Shown here: positions 8,292 through 18,079 of the stretch, piece after piece
Position numbering within the stretch: position 1 is the stretch's first letter
How the letters are laid out: each line of letters starts with the position of its first letter
Position numbers and translations under genes: made by a program
Assembly: GCA_037443205.1 (NCBI GenBank)
Contig: JBBIOU010000014.1
Location: 18,683 to 82,682, forward strand
Source: JBBIOU01 sp037443205
GTDB lineage: Bacteria > Bacteroidota > Bacteroidia > Flavobacteriales_D > UBA2798
Direction of reading: 5' to 3'
Length of the DNA: 64,000 nt
Notes under the pieces: model-generated
Told to the model about the DNA's origin: nothing
Seen by the model: only the letters and a program-made list of their open reading frames with translations
The model's database searches: none

Positions 8292-10169
8292 ATGAACCTT
8301 CAAAATTTAATGGCAATATTTGTTTTACTTCCATTTATAACATTTATAATTTCATTATTAATTCCAAGTAAAAACGAAAAAGCACTTTCTCAATTGGCTT
8401 TTGCAGGAACAGTTCTACAATTTATTTTGCTTATATTTTATACTGCATGGTGGGCTGTAAAAGGATTAAACGAAATAAACATTAAGGAAATAATTTTATA
8501 CAAAACCGAAAACTATGAATTTTTAATAGATTTTTATTTTGATAAAATAACCGCTGTCTATCTTTTTACAGGTGCGTTTATAACATCATTAATCGTAAGA
8601 TATAGCCGCTATTACATGCACATGGAAAATGGATATAAGCGATTTTTTAACACTGTTTTATTCTTTTTTGCAGCATACAACCTAACATCACTTGCAGGAA
8701 ATTTTGAAACTCTTTTCTTAGGATGGGAAATGCTCGGAATTTCATCATTTCTGCTTATTGCATTTTACAGAGAGCGTTATTTGCCTTCCAGAAATGCCGT
8801 TAAAGTTTTTTCAATTTACCGTATTGGCGATGTGGGAATTTTACTGGCTATGTGGGCTAGTCATCACTTATGGCATGAGAATATAACTTTTATGAAATTA
8901 AACAATGAGCAACTGGTGCATGAACACTTACTTGGACATAGCACAATTGGTTTATTTATTTCTATTTCAATTTTAATTGCAGCAGCAGCAAAATCTGCAC
9001 AAATTCCTTTTAGCTCATGGTTGCCAAGAGCAATGGAAGGACCAACACCATCAAGTGCAATATTTTATGGTTCGCTATCGGTTCACTTTGGAGTTTTTCT
9101 TTTGTTACGTACTGAACATTTTTGGGGTGAACAATTATTAGCACGAATCATAATTGGTGCAGTGGGTTTTATAACAGCTCTAATTGCTTATCCCATAGCA
9201 AGAGTACAATCAACTATCAAAACACAAATTGCGTATGCATCTGTTGCTCAAATTGGAATTATGTTTTTAGAGATTGCATTTGGTTTAGAAACACTTGCAT
9301 TAATTCATTTTATGGGAAATGCTTTTTTAAGAACCTACCAGCTTTTAATTTCTCCATCGGTTGTTGCATATCTCATACGCGATATGTTTTATCATTTTAA
9401 ACCTAAGTCAAATAGTATTGAAGATGGATACCCCAAAAAATTACAATATAGTTTATACATATTATCGCTTAAAGAGTTTAATCTGGATTTACTCATCAAT
9501 AAACTTATTTTTAATCCGATTAAAAAAATTGGCAATAAATTAACCTTTATAAACTATCGCAATTCTTTGCTTTTTATTTTACCATTAATAGCGGTTGCTT
9601 TGGTTTTAAAGCAAAATGAAAATAATTTATCTGAAAACATTAAACATACAATTCCATTAATATATTCTTTCATTGGATTTCTCCTCGTTTTAAAATCTTT
9701 TGCAGAAAGAAAATATCCACGCTTAAGTGTAATGCTTGTTTTAACTAATCATATACTTATGGCAATTGGAATTTCATTTAATGAACATTTTGGATATGAG
9801 CACATATTAATTTATCTATCAGGAATAATTGCTTCAGCTATTTTGGCAATAATTGTTTTAAACCAACTTAAAAAGAAAGAACCCAATTATTTTGATTTAA
9901 GCACCTATTATGGTCATGTTTACGAATACAAGTTACTTGCATTTTTATTTTTAATTGCTTCATTAGGTCTTATGGGTTTCCCAATTACGCCTTCATTTAT
10001 TGGCGAAGATTTAATTTTCAGTCATATCCATGAAAATCAAGTAGTGCTTGCATTTTTCTTTGCTTCATCCTACATCATTTCAGGTATTGCATTAATTCGA
10101 GTTTACTCACGCTTATTTCATGGTAATCATATTAAAAAATATCATTCAACTGCATTAAAATCAGCATAA
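8292..10169 (+). CDS. dabB: DabB, NuoL/ND5-like membrane subunit of inorganic carbon transporter
   Basis: A 625-residue polytopic membrane protein of the proton-conducting NuoL/MrpA superfamily. Features include FLGWEMLGISSFLLIAFYRER with the conserved membrane Glu (about residue 146) and AAAAKSAQIPFSSWLPRAMEGPTPSSA with the conserved Lys and Pro-rich helix. Its position 5 bases after dabA identifies it as DabB rather than a complex I subunit: no other nuo or mrp genes are present. By the accepted model it supplies proton (cation) flux that drives CO2 hydration by DabA. Around residues 355-420 a hydrophilic insert (EDGYPKKLQYSLYILSLKEF) precedes further C-terminal helices, giving a length greater than the shortest DabB proteins. 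Confidence 0.9.
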   Translation: MNLQNLMAIFVLLPFITFIISLLIPSKNEKALSQLAFAGTVLQFILLIFYTAWWAVKGLNEINIKEIILYKTENYEFLIDFYFDKITAVYLFTGAFITSLIVRYSRYYMHMENGYKRFFNTVLFFFAAYNLTSLAGNFETLFLGWEMLGISSFLLIAFYRERYLPSRNAVKVFSIYRIGDVGILLAMWASHHLWHENITFMKLNNEQLVHEHLLGHSTIGLFISISILIAAAAKSAQIPFSSWLPRAMEGPTPSSAIFYGSLSVHFGVFLLLRTEHFWGEQLLARIIIGAVGFITALIAYPIARVQSTIKTQIAYASVAQIGIMFLEIAFGLETLALIHFMGNAFLRTYQLLISPSVVAYLIRDMFYHFKPKSNSIEDGYPKKLQYSLYILSLKEFNLDLLINKLIFNPIKKIGNKLTFINYRNSLLFILPLIAVALVLKQNENNLSENIKHTIPLIYSFIGFLLVLKSFAERKYPRLSVMLVLTNHILMAIGISFNEHFGYEHILIYLSGIIASAILAIIVLNQLKKKEPNYFDLSTYYGHVYEYKLLAFLFLIASLGLMGFPITPSFIGEDLIFSHIHENQVVLAFFFASSYIISGIALIRVYSRLFHGNHIKKYHSTALKSA

Positions 10170-10196
10170 ATAAATTTAACGTTAATACATCAAATT

Positions 10197-11783
10197 ATGA
10201 AATCAAATAATAAACAAAACATTGAAACAGGCTTTTCAGCCTTAAAGAAATACTGGAAAAATGATATTTTATCAGGCTTTCTTGTTTTTTTACTTGCTCT
10301 ACCGTTAAGCTTAGGAATTGCAAAAGCCAGTGGATTCCCGGCTGTCATGGGAGTTTTAACTGCAATGATAGGAGGATTGGTAACAGTATTTTTCAAAGTA
10401 TCAGAACTTAGTATTAAAGGACCTGCCGCGGGACTTATTACAATTGCCGCAGGTGCTGTAAATGATTTTGGAGGTAATGAACAAGGGTGGAAAATAGCAA
10501 GTGCAGTAATAGTTGTTATGGCTATTATTCAAATTTTATTTGGATTTCTAAAATTTGGCTCATTAAGCGATTTCTTTCCACACGCTGCGGTACATGGTAT
10601 GCTTGCTGCAATTGGACTTATAATTATTGCTAAACAAATTCCGGTATTATTAGGCGATGATCCTACATTATACAAAGGCAAAGGTCCAATAGAACTTTAT
10701 ATGGATATACCCAAATTTATTTTAAATGCACATCGGCACATTGCAGCTATTGGCATTATTGGCTTAATCATCATGTTTGGATTGCCATTACTAAAAATAA
10801 ATATATTTAAAAAAATTCCTACCCCAATGATAGTTTTAGTGGTAGCAGTTCCAATGACGATATTCTGGCGTTTTAATCAAACAGAGCCATCGTATGCACT
10901 GGTATCAATTGGCGATTTTTGGGGAAGCTTAAATTTTAATGCAGATTTTTCTGCTTTAAGCACATTTACATTCTGGAAATATGTAGTAATGTTTTTATTT
11001 GTAAGTACATTAGAATCCTTACTTACCGTAAAAGCAGTTGATAATTTAGATCCTTATAAAAGACAATCGAATTACAATGGCGACTTAATTGGTCAAGGGG
11101 CCGGAAATTTAATAGCTGGGATATTCGGTGGTTTACCAATGATTTCTGAAGTTGTAAGAAGCTCTTCTAATGTTGGATTTGGAGCTATAAGCAAATGGTC
11201 GAACTTCTTTCACGGGTTATTTCTTTTACTTGCCATGATTTTTTTAATTCCTTTTATAGAATTAATCCCAAATTCTGCCTTAGCAGCTATGCTCATTTAT
11301 GCTGGATATAGATTAGCCGCCCCAAAAGAATTTATACATACATATCATGTAGGAAAAGAACAATTGGTAATATTTCTAACAACTATTTTAATAACACTTT
11401 TAGAAGATTTATTACTTGGTATATTGGCAGGAATAATCGTTAAAATTTTATTTCACCTGTATAATGGAGCAACTATTAAAAATCTTTTTAAAGGACATTA
11501 TAATTTAGAAAGTAATGGACACCTTACTAAAATAAACTTTGATGGTGTTGCTGTATTTTCAAATATAATAGCATATAAAAAGCTTTTATCTGTAATTCCT
11601 GAAAACAATAAAATTGTTTTGAATTTTGAAAAAGTAAAACTTGTTGATCATTCATTTATGAATTTTATTCATCAATATGAATATGAAATGAAAAATAAAA
11701 ACAGAGAGGTAAGTATAATTGGATTTGAAAATCATAAGCCATTATCCAATCATCATTTGGCCACAAGAATTCTTAAAAAATAA
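10197..11783 (+). CDS. SulP family anion transporter with STAS domain, probable bicarbonate carrier
   Basis: A 528-residue SulP protein. Residues about 24-425 contain some 12 membrane segments with the family motifs DILSGFLVFLLALPLSLGIAKASG, LSIKGPAAGLITI and the conserved NLIAGIFGGLPMI block. Residues about 435-525 form a C-terminal STAS domain (KIVLNFEKVKLVDHSFMNFI). SulP members carry sulfate or bicarbonate; placement 27 bases after dabB in the same orientation makes bicarbonate (BicA-like) the likely substrate, an inference from context. The gene end lies 4 bases before the next start. A longer in-frame start for the next gene inside this ORF (11719) is rejected because the signal-peptide start at 11788 fits better. 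Confidence 0.85.
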   Translation: MKSNNKQNIETGFSALKKYWKNDILSGFLVFLLALPLSLGIAKASGFPAVMGVLTAMIGGLVTVFFKVSELSIKGPAAGLITIAAGAVNDFGGNEQGWKIASAVIVVMAIIQILFGFLKFGSLSDFFPHAAVHGMLAAIGLIIIAKQIPVLLGDDPTLYKGKGPIELYMDIPKFILNAHRHIAAIGIIGLIIMFGLPLLKINIFKKIPTPMIVLVVAVPMTIFWRFNQTEPSYALVSIGDFWGSLNFNADFSALSTFTFWKYVVMFLFVSTLESLLTVKAVDNLDPYKRQSNYNGDLIGQGAGNLIAGIFGGLPMISEVVRSSSNVGFGAISKWSNFFHGLFLLLAMIFLIPFIELIPNSALAAMLIYAGYRLAAPKEFIHTYHVGKEQLVIFLTTILITLLEDLLLGILAGIIVKILFHLYNGATIKNLFKGHYNLESNGHLTKINFDGVAVFSNIIAYKKLLSVIPENNKIVLNFEKVKLVDHSFMNFIHQYEYEMKNKNREVSIIGFENHKPLSNHHLATRILKK

Positions 11784-11787
11784 TCTA

Positions 11788-12558
11788 ATGAAATATAGTA
11801 TTACTTACCTTATACGTTTTATTTGCTTGTGGTGTATTAATATGCCCTTAGCTGCACAAAACAGAATTCAAAATGTTAATAACAACGGATGGTACATGTA
11901 TTTTGGGAATCATCGTTTAAGTAATAAATGGAGCTTACATACCGAATACCAGTGGCGTAGAAACGAATGGATACTAAACTGGCAACAATCACTTGCACGT
12001 ATTGGTATTGATTATAGGATAAATGATCAGGCAATTATTACCTTAGGCTATGGAAATATTATTACCTATCCTTATGGCGAACAACCTGTTCTAACAACAT
12101 TTAATGAGCATCGTATTTGGCAAACTTTAGTTTTAACAAATAAAAATGGACGATTTAATTTCTCGCATCGCTACAGGCTTGAACAACGCTTTTCAGATAA
12201 ATACAAAACAGATGCAAATGGAAGCATTGAATTTGACAAAAAAATTTACACCAATCGAATAAGATATTTGTTTTCAGTTGCTATGCCTATAAACAAAAAA
12301 ACTATTGAGAAAGATGCTATTTTTGTGCGATTTTATGAAGAAGCATTTGTGTCATTCGGAAAAAATGTTGGTAAAAATATTTTCGATCAAAACCGTCTGT
12401 ATCTTGCAATAGGTTATCAACTATTACCTTCAACAAATATTCAGTTAGGCTATTTAAATCATCTTGTTTTTAAAAGCGATGGCATTAAATACGAAAACAA
12501 TCATACACTTCAAGTATCGCTCACTCATAATTTTGATTTCAGAAAAAAAGAGTCATGA
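11788..12558 (+). CDS. DUF2490 outer-membrane beta-barrel-like protein
   Basis: A 256-residue exported protein starting at ATG 11788, which gives a clean signal peptide (IRFICLWCINMPLAAQ). The mature part has alternating hydrophobic/aromatic strands (NNGWYMYFGNHRLSNKWSLH, YQWRRNEWILNWQQSLARIGIDY) and ends in a strand HTLQVSLTHNFDF, typical of DUF2490, a family of predicted beta-barrels in Bacteroidota. Its place directly after dabA-dabB-SulP suggests a companion outer-membrane protein for inorganic carbon or anion passage; that role is an inference. The following DUF167 ORF overlaps its last 4 bases. Confidence 0.8.
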   Translation: MKYSITYLIRFICLWCINMPLAAQNRIQNVNNNGWYMYFGNHRLSNKWSLHTEYQWRRNEWILNWQQSLARIGIDYRINDQAIITLGYGNIITYPYGEQPVLTTFNEHRIWQTLVLTNKNGRFNFSHRYRLEQRFSDKYKTDANGSIEFDKKIYTNRIRYLFSVAMPINKKTIEKDAIFVRFYEEAFVSFGKNVGKNIFDQNRLYLAIGYQLLPSTNIQLGYLNHLVFKSDGIKYENNHTLQVSLTHNFDFRKKES

Positions 12559-12767
12559 TTATTTTTGTTGAAGCAAAACCTAAAGCAAAAAAAAATCAAT
12601 TAGAAGTATTATCTAATAATACATTAAAAATTCGTGTTAACGCTCCTCCTATTGATGGCAAAGCAAATAAAGCTATAATAGAATATCTTTCAGAAATATT
12701 TGAAATTCCTAAATCGAATATTTTACTACTTAAAGGAGAAACAAGCAAATACAAGCGTTATGTGTAA
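12555..12767 (+). CDS. DUF167 family protein (YggU-like)
   Basis: A 70-residue protein with the DUF167 pattern: VEAKPKAKKNQLE, then LKIRVNAPPIDGKANKAIIEYLSEIF, then SNILLLKGETSKYKR. The start overlaps the end of the DUF2490 gene by 4 bases (ATGA), suggesting translational coupling. The family is small, soluble and of unknown function. It is slightly shorter than many family members (about 75-100), with the C-terminus ending at KRYV, so the last strand is short. Confidence 0.85.
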   Translation: MIIFVEAKPKAKKNQLEVLSNNTLKIRVNAPPIDGKANKAIIEYLSEIFEIPKSNILLLKGETSKYKRYV

Positions 12768-12972
12768 GCTTCCCCAAAAATAGTACTGTTTAAAAGTAGA
12801 AAAAAGAATAACTTTAAACTGTAAAAACATATGAAAAAGAGCAAATTTATACTCTAATAAATTACCCGCATACTTAGGGGTTTGTTCAGAGCAAAAAAGC
12901 AGATAAAAGCCTCCTCATTCTACGATTTTTAAGAATTTATTACGCTAAATTTGTTATTTCATCATATAACCG

Positions 12973-13001
12973 GCCTATTTTCACTCCATGAAAATAGGCC
13001 T
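12973..13001. terminator. strong hairpin between convergent genes; member of a dispersed repeat
   Basis: GGCCTATTTTC at 12973-12983 and GAAAATAGGCC at 12991-13001 are perfect inverted copies around a 7-base loop. The hairpin lies between the DUF167 gene (+) and the converging sucB gene (-), so it may end transcription from either side. The 15 bases CCATGAAAATAGGCC (12987-13001) recur at 63972-63986. The rest of 12768-12972 shows nothing recognisable. Confidence 0.6.
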
Positions 13002-13033
13002 TGAACCCCAAAAAATCATTTGGCTTTATGGGG

Positions 13034-14281
13034 TTATAAGCCCAACACTACTTCCTGAGGGTCTTTGCCATTAAAGAGCATCTTAGCAGGATTTTCAATC
13101 ATTTCTTTAACTTTCACCAAAAAGCTTACACTTTCTTTGCCATCAATAATACGATGATCGTAAGATAAGGCAACATACATAACCGGACGTATTTCTACTT
13201 TACCTTCTACAGCCACAGGGCGCTCTACTATATTGTGCATACCTAAAATTGCGCTTTGAGGAGGATTAATAATAGGTGTAGAAAGCATCGAACCAAATAC
13301 CCCACCATTAGTTATGGTAAATGTTCCTCCGGTCATTTCATCTATGGTAATTTTTCCATCGCGCGCTTTGATGGCAAGCTCTTTAATTTTGTGTTCAATA
13401 TCTGCCAGGCTCATGGTTTCGGCATTTCGCAATACAGGTACCATTAAACCTTTAGGTGTACTCACGGCAATTCCTACATCACAAAAATTATTAAACACCA
13501 TTTCATCGCCATCTATATATGCATTTACTGCCGGATAATGCTGCAGGGCTATGGTACAGGCCTTGGTAAAAAACGACATAAAGCCCAGTCCGATGCCAAA
13601 TTTTTCCTGAAATTTATCTTTGTATTTTTTACGTAAATCCATCACCGGTTTCATATCCACTTCGTTAAAAGTGGTTAGCATGGCTGTTTCGTTTTTAACG
13701 CTTACTAATCGCTCGGCAATTTTTTTACGCAGTGTGGTCATTTTTTTACGTTCCTGTTCACGCGTTCCTCCAAAAACAGGTTCATTGTAGGTAAATCCTG
13801 TTGCAAGTGCTTTTTGTACATCCGTTTTGGTAATGCGTCCGTCTTTTCCGGTGCCGGTAATTTGAACTGAAGAAATACCTTTTTCATCCATCAATTTTTT
13901 TGCTGATGGCGATGGATGGCCTGATGCGTATGATTTTTCTTCTTTGGCAGGTAAAGGATTGGGAATCGGTTCTGATTTTTTTTCTTCCTGTTTAACTTCC
14001 TGTTTTTTAGGTGTATCAGTTTTAGCTTTTGCTTCGCCTTTAACGCTGGTATCAACCGAACACACCACTTGGCCTACTTTTACCGTATCGCCTTCTTGAG
14101 CCAATATCTTCAGTGCTCCTGATTCTTCTGCATTAATAGTGAGTGTAGCTTTGTCAGAATCTATTTCGCATAATTCATCGTCTTTTTCTACATATTCTCC
14201 GTCACTTTTTATCCATCGTGCTATAACAACTTCGGTTATTGATTCTCCGGGACTAGGAACTTTGTGTTCTATGATTGCCAT
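13034..14281 (-). CDS. sucB: 2-oxoglutarate dehydrogenase E2, dihydrolipoamide succinyltransferase
   Basis: A 415-residue E2 enzyme of the TCA-cycle 2-oxoglutarate dehydrogenase complex. An N-terminal lipoyl domain (residues 1-77) has the lipoylation Lys44 in the DSDKA motif. A Pro/Lys/Glu-rich linker (about 80-115) is followed by a peripheral E3-binding domain (about 122-160, SPSAKKLMDEKGI..GTGKDGRITKTDV). The catalytic chloramphenicol-acetyltransferase-like domain runs from about 180 to the end, with the active-site His376 and Asp380 in SYDHRIIDG. It follows sucA on the minus strand with an 18-base gap, so both are one operon. No E3 (lpd) gene is in the window. Confidence 0.95.
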   Translation of the reverse strand: MAIIEHKVPSPGESITEVVIARWIKSDGEYVEKDDELCEIDSDKATLTINAEESGALKILAQEGDTVKVGQVVCSVDTSVKGEAKAKTDTPKKQEVKQEEKKSEPIPNPLPAKEEKSYASGHPSPSAKKLMDEKGISSVQITGTGKDGRITKTDVQKALATGFTYNEPVFGGTREQERKKMTTLRKKIAERLVSVKNETAMLTTFNEVDMKPVMDLRKKYKDKFQEKFGIGLGFMSFFTKACTIALQHYPAVNAYIDGDEMVFNNFCDVGIAVSTPKGLMVPVLRNAETMSLADIEHKIKELAIKARDGKITIDEMTGGTFTITNGGVFGSMLSTPIINPPQSAILGMHNIVERPVAVEGKVEIRPVMYVALSYDHRIIDGKESVSFLVKVKEMIENPAKMLFNGKDPQEVVLGL

Positions 14282-14299
14282 TATAATTAAATTTTAAAT

Positions 14300-17059
14300 T
14301 TAAACCTTTTGTTTTTTATTCAGTTTTTTCTGTACTTCTTCAAATGATTCTATGTCTCCAAATACGGCACGCAGGATTGCTTCCGACTGTTCGTGATGTA
14401 TTTTGGCATATCCGGTTGCGGGGCTTGCTGCTTCTTTGCGTCCGATGTATTGCAAAGGCAAATGCCTTAATGTTTTCATGATAAATGTCCACGCGCCCAT
14501 ATTTTCGGGTTCTTCTTGTACCCAGTAGTAGTTATGTGCATTTTTGTACTTAGCTAAAATTGCCTCAAGTTGCTTATGCGGAAAAGGGTATAGTTGTTCT
14601 AAACGAATAAAAGCACTGTCGGTATTTTGCAATTGCTCTCTTCGTTCTATTAACTCGTAATAAATTTTACCGGTACATAAAAATACACGTTTAACTTTTT
14701 CGGGTTTTATATGGTTATCATCAAATATTTCCTGAAACTGCCCTTCGGTAAATTCTTTTAAGGTAGAGACGCATGTAGGGTAACGCAGCAGTTTTTTGGG
14801 TGTAAAACATATCAAAGGTTTTCTGAAATCTCGTTTTAATTGCCTGCGCAAGGCGTGAAACTGATTTGCGGGTGTTGTTGCATTAATTATTTGCATATTG
14901 TTTTCTGCACACATCTGCAACCATCTTTCCACTCTTGCGCTTGAATGTTCGGGGCCTTGTCCTTCGTAGCCATGTGGTAATAATACAACCAACCCGTTCA
15001 TTCTTCTCCATTTATATTCTGCCGATGAGATGTATTGGTCAACTACAATCTGAGCCCCATTAAAAAAATCGCCAAACTGTGCTTCCCAAATAGTAAGTGC
15101 TGATGGGGCAGCCATGGCGTAGCCATATTCAAATCCTAACACTGCATATTCTGACAGGTGCGAATTAAATATTTTGAGTTCACCTTTAGCGCCAAAATTA
15201 TTTAGTGGTGTATATTCTTCTTCCGAGTCTTCAATTTTAACTACGGCATGTCGGTGCGAGAATGTTCCGCGCTCTACATCCTGGCCGCTAAAGCGCACAT
15301 GATGGCCTTCGTTCATAAGTGTTGCATATGCCATCAATTCTCCCATCGCCCAATCATATTTATCTTCTTTAATCATGTTTTTTCTATCTTCAAATAATTT
15401 TTTTGTTTTATTAAAGAAGTTTTTATCCTCCGGTAAGGTTGAAATTTTTTCTGCAATATTTAAAAAAGTTTTTTTATCAACTGCCGTATTTACAGGTCTA
15501 AAAATATCTTCGTCTGTAGCTCTTTTAAGGCCTTTCCAGTTTCCTTCCAAAAAGGATGTAATTTTAGCCTTTTCGGTTTGTCGGGCTTCATTGAGCATTG
15601 ATTCCAAGAGTTCCTTGAAATCTTTTTCCATTTTCTTGGCTTCTTCGGCAGTGATGCTTCCTTGCTCAACCAGTTTTTTTACATATAACTCGCGTGCGTT
15701 TGGATGTTTTTGGATAGCTTTATATAAAATAGGTTGAGTAAAACGTGGCTCATCTCCTTCGTTATGGCCGTATTTTCTGTAGCCTAAAATATCAATAAAC
15801 ACATCGCGATGAAATTTCTGTCTGAATTCCATAGCCAGTTGCGATACAAAGGCCACAGCTTCTACATCATCGCCATTCACATGAAATACGGGGCTTAAAG
15901 TTACTTTAGCTACATCCGTACAATAGGTGCTTGAACGCGCATCGGTATAGTTGGTAGTAAAACCCACCTGATTATTTACCACAAAATGTATGGTTCCACC
16001 TGTTTTGTAAGCATCTAACAGCGACATTTGTATTACTTCGTAAACTATTCCTTGCCCGGCAATGGCTGCATCGCCATGAATTAAGATGGGGCAGGCTTTG
16101 CTTAAGTCCGACTGATGTTGATTATCTATTTTGGCACGTGTAATTCCTTCCACGATGGCATCTACGGTTTCCAAATGCGAAGGATTGGGGGTTAGGCTGA
16201 TGTGTACTTTATTTCCCTTGTTTGAAAGTTGATCGCTGGAGTAGCCTAAATGATATTTTACGTCTCCGTCAAACAGCGAATCTTCGGTGGTTCTGCCTTC
16301 AAACTCAGTAAAAATATCTTTGTATGTTTTATTTAAAATATTAGCCAACACATTTAATCTTCCGCGGTGAGCCATACCAATTACATAATCTTGTATCCCT
16401 AGGTCAGATCCTTTTTCGATGGCGGCATCTAATGCCGGAATAAGCGATTCTCCTCCTTCTAATGAAAAACGTTTTTGACCAACAAATTTAGTGGCTAAAA
16501 AATTCTCGAAAACTACTGCCTGATTTAATTTGTTAAGGATAACTTTTTTTTCGGATATGCTGTATTGGGGAGTGTTTTTGGTGCTCTCCATTTTGTTGCG
16601 CAGCCATTCAACTATTTCGGGGTTACGTATGTATAAATATTCTACTCCGATAGACCCGCAATAGGTTTGTTCTAAATGTGCCACAATATCTTTGAGTTTG
16701 GCCGGTCCAATACCTATCTGCATACCGGCCTGAAAAACGGTTTCCATATCGGCTTGCGATAGTCCAAAATTTTCAATGGCTAAATTGGGTGTATAGGTTC
16801 TGCGTGCGCGTACAGGATTGGTTTTGGTAAATAAATGTCCGCGTTGCCGATAGCCATGAATTAAAGAAATTACTTTAAATTCTTTTTGCAGGTTTTCAGG
16901 TATTGCTCCATCGGCACTGTAGTCTGCCTTGGCAAATTCAAAGCCTTCAAAAAAACGCGCCCATCCGGCATCCAGAGATGAAGGATTTTGTTTGTATTGA
17001 TGATACATCCCTTCTATTACTTCGGGATGCGCGTTGCTCAGGTAAGAATAATTATCCAT
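14300..17059 (-). CDS. sucA: 2-oxoglutarate dehydrogenase E1
   Basis: A 919-residue thiamine-diphosphate enzyme that decarboxylates 2-oxoglutarate and passes the succinyl group to the SucB lipoyl arm. The N-terminus (SYLSNAHPEVIEGMYHQYKQNP) is the family's E2-binding helix. The FAHRGRLNVL-type block reads GMAHRGRLNVLANI, the TPP-binding region includes HGDAAIAGQGIVYE and VNNQVGFTT, and the C-terminal half carries FSGQDVERGTFSHRHAVV and LLPHGYEGQGPEHSSAR. Length is normal for the family (about 910-950). It is the first gene of the sucA-sucB operon. The 108 bases upstream (17060-17167) hold only promoter-sized AT-rich DNA. Confidence 0.96.
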   Translation of the reverse strand: MDNYSYLSNAHPEVIEGMYHQYKQNPSSLDAGWARFFEGFEFAKADYSADGAIPENLQKEFKVISLIHGYRQRGHLFTKTNPVRARRTYTPNLAIENFGLSQADMETVFQAGMQIGIGPAKLKDIVAHLEQTYCGSIGVEYLYIRNPEIVEWLRNKMESTKNTPQYSISEKKVILNKLNQAVVFENFLATKFVGQKRFSLEGGESLIPALDAAIEKGSDLGIQDYVIGMAHRGRLNVLANILNKTYKDIFTEFEGRTTEDSLFDGDVKYHLGYSSDQLSNKGNKVHISLTPNPSHLETVDAIVEGITRAKIDNQHQSDLSKACPILIHGDAAIAGQGIVYEVIQMSLLDAYKTGGTIHFVVNNQVGFTTNYTDARSSTYCTDVAKVTLSPVFHVNGDDVEAVAFVSQLAMEFRQKFHRDVFIDILGYRKYGHNEGDEPRFTQPILYKAIQKHPNARELYVKKLVEQGSITAEEAKKMEKDFKELLESMLNEARQTEKAKITSFLEGNWKGLKRATDEDIFRPVNTAVDKKTFLNIAEKISTLPEDKNFFNKTKKLFEDRKNMIKEDKYDWAMGELMAYATLMNEGHHVRFSGQDVERGTFSHRHAVVKIEDSEEEYTPLNNFGAKGELKIFNSHLSEYAVLGFEYGYAMAAPSALTIWEAQFGDFFNGAQIVVDQYISSAEYKWRRMNGLVVLLPHGYEGQGPEHSSARVERWLQMCAENNMQIINATTPANQFHALRRQLKRDFRKPLICFTPKKLLRYPTCVSTLKEFTEGQFQEIFDDNHIKPEKVKRVFLCTGKIYYELIERREQLQNTDSAFIRLEQLYPFPHKQLEAILAKYKNAHNYYWVQEEPENMGAWTFIMKTLRHLPLQYIGRKEAASPATGYAKIHHEQSEAILRAVFGDIESFEEVQKKLNKKQKV

Positions 17060-17167
17060 GGTTTTGTTTTATAAAACATAGCAAAGTTATGTTTTTTTAA
17101 AGAATACAAAATAGCTGATTATTAATTAATAGCAAAATATGCATGGGCTTTGCAGCCTTTGTTGAAA

Positions 17168-18076
17168 TTAGTTTTTGCAGGGCTGCATTATCTTGTTGTA
17201 TTTGGTAAGGTTACCTGCATCAACCGATTTGCAAATATTAAATACTTTAACTTTTTCATCCTGCGTGGCACAATGAAAGAGTTCAGCAATTTCGTTTACT
17301 TTGGCCAGAAAAAATATTCTGACATTTACCGCGCCTATTCTGTCTTTAGCAACGGCACTAACCATTTCTAATGCTTCTAAAACTGATGCTCGCCCTGTGT
17401 TAACATCATTGTACATAAGATCGAACCCTAAACGGTGGTATTTGTACATGGCTTCTCTAAGGGGTTTAAACGCGGCCTGCAGTGCATTATCTATTATCCA
17501 GTATCTGTTGCGGTTGTTTTCGCCCGGTCTCCAGCCCGGTTCGGGTGCCGACTGGGCATTATTTGCAATTTGTTGTGCTTTTAAATAATATTTTGTTCCG
17601 CCTTCCAACGAAAAAGAATCATAATCGTAGGCAATAATCAGATAGCAATAAAATGCAATTACCGAGCTCAGGTTACTTCTGTGTTGATCGGGTGTAAAAA
17701 TTATCTGGGTTCCGCGTTGATATTTAAAAGCAAAATCCTCGTCTAAATAATTAAACAAAGGGGATGAGTATCCGGTATTGAATACAGGGCGATTAGAGGT
17801 TATCTGGATAGTTCCCGAAAAATCTTCATTACCTGTTTGTTTATCAACGTTAATTAAAAAATTGCATTCAATTTTTTCTTCTTCTTTAAAGGTTTCGGTG
17901 GTCCATTTGGTATTATTTACAAATTCCATAATGGCTTTTTCGAGTTCTTCAAAAACTATTTTATCGGCTGCCGATGTTTGCAGTGCCGGAGAAATAACCT
18001 GTACCTTACATTTAAGTTCCTGAGCAATGGTAATTTGAGTTGTTAATATAAGTAATATGGCAAAGTAATTTTTCAT
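17168..18076 (-). CDS. DUF4835 family exported protein
   Basis: A 302-residue protein with a signal peptide (residues 1-18, ending TIAQ) and then ELKCKVQVISPALQTSAADKIVFEELEKAI, the start seen in DUF4835 proteins. Other family blocks are NRPVFNTGYSSPLFNYLDEDF and EPGWRPGENNRNRYWIIDN. The function is unknown; it is presumably periplasmic or at the outer membrane. It is the last gene of a minus-strand run bamD, rpoZ, coaBC, DUF4835, an order commonly found in Bacteroidota, with only 3 bases between it and coaBC. Confidence 0.85.
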   Translation of the reverse strand: MKNYFAILLILTTQITIAQELKCKVQVISPALQTSAADKIVFEELEKAIMEFVNNTKWTTETFKEEEKIECNFLINVDKQTGNEDFSGTIQITSNRPVFNTGYSSPLFNYLDEDFAFKYQRGTQIIFTPDQHRSNLSSVIAFYCYLIIAYDYDSFSLEGGTKYYLKAQQIANNAQSAPEPGWRPGENNRNRYWIIDNALQAAFKPLREAMYKYHRLGFDLMYNDVNTGRASVLEALEMVSAVAKDRIGAVNVRIFFLAKVNEIAELFHCATQDEKVKVFNICKSVDAGNLTKYNKIMQPCKN

Positions 18077-18079
18077 TTT

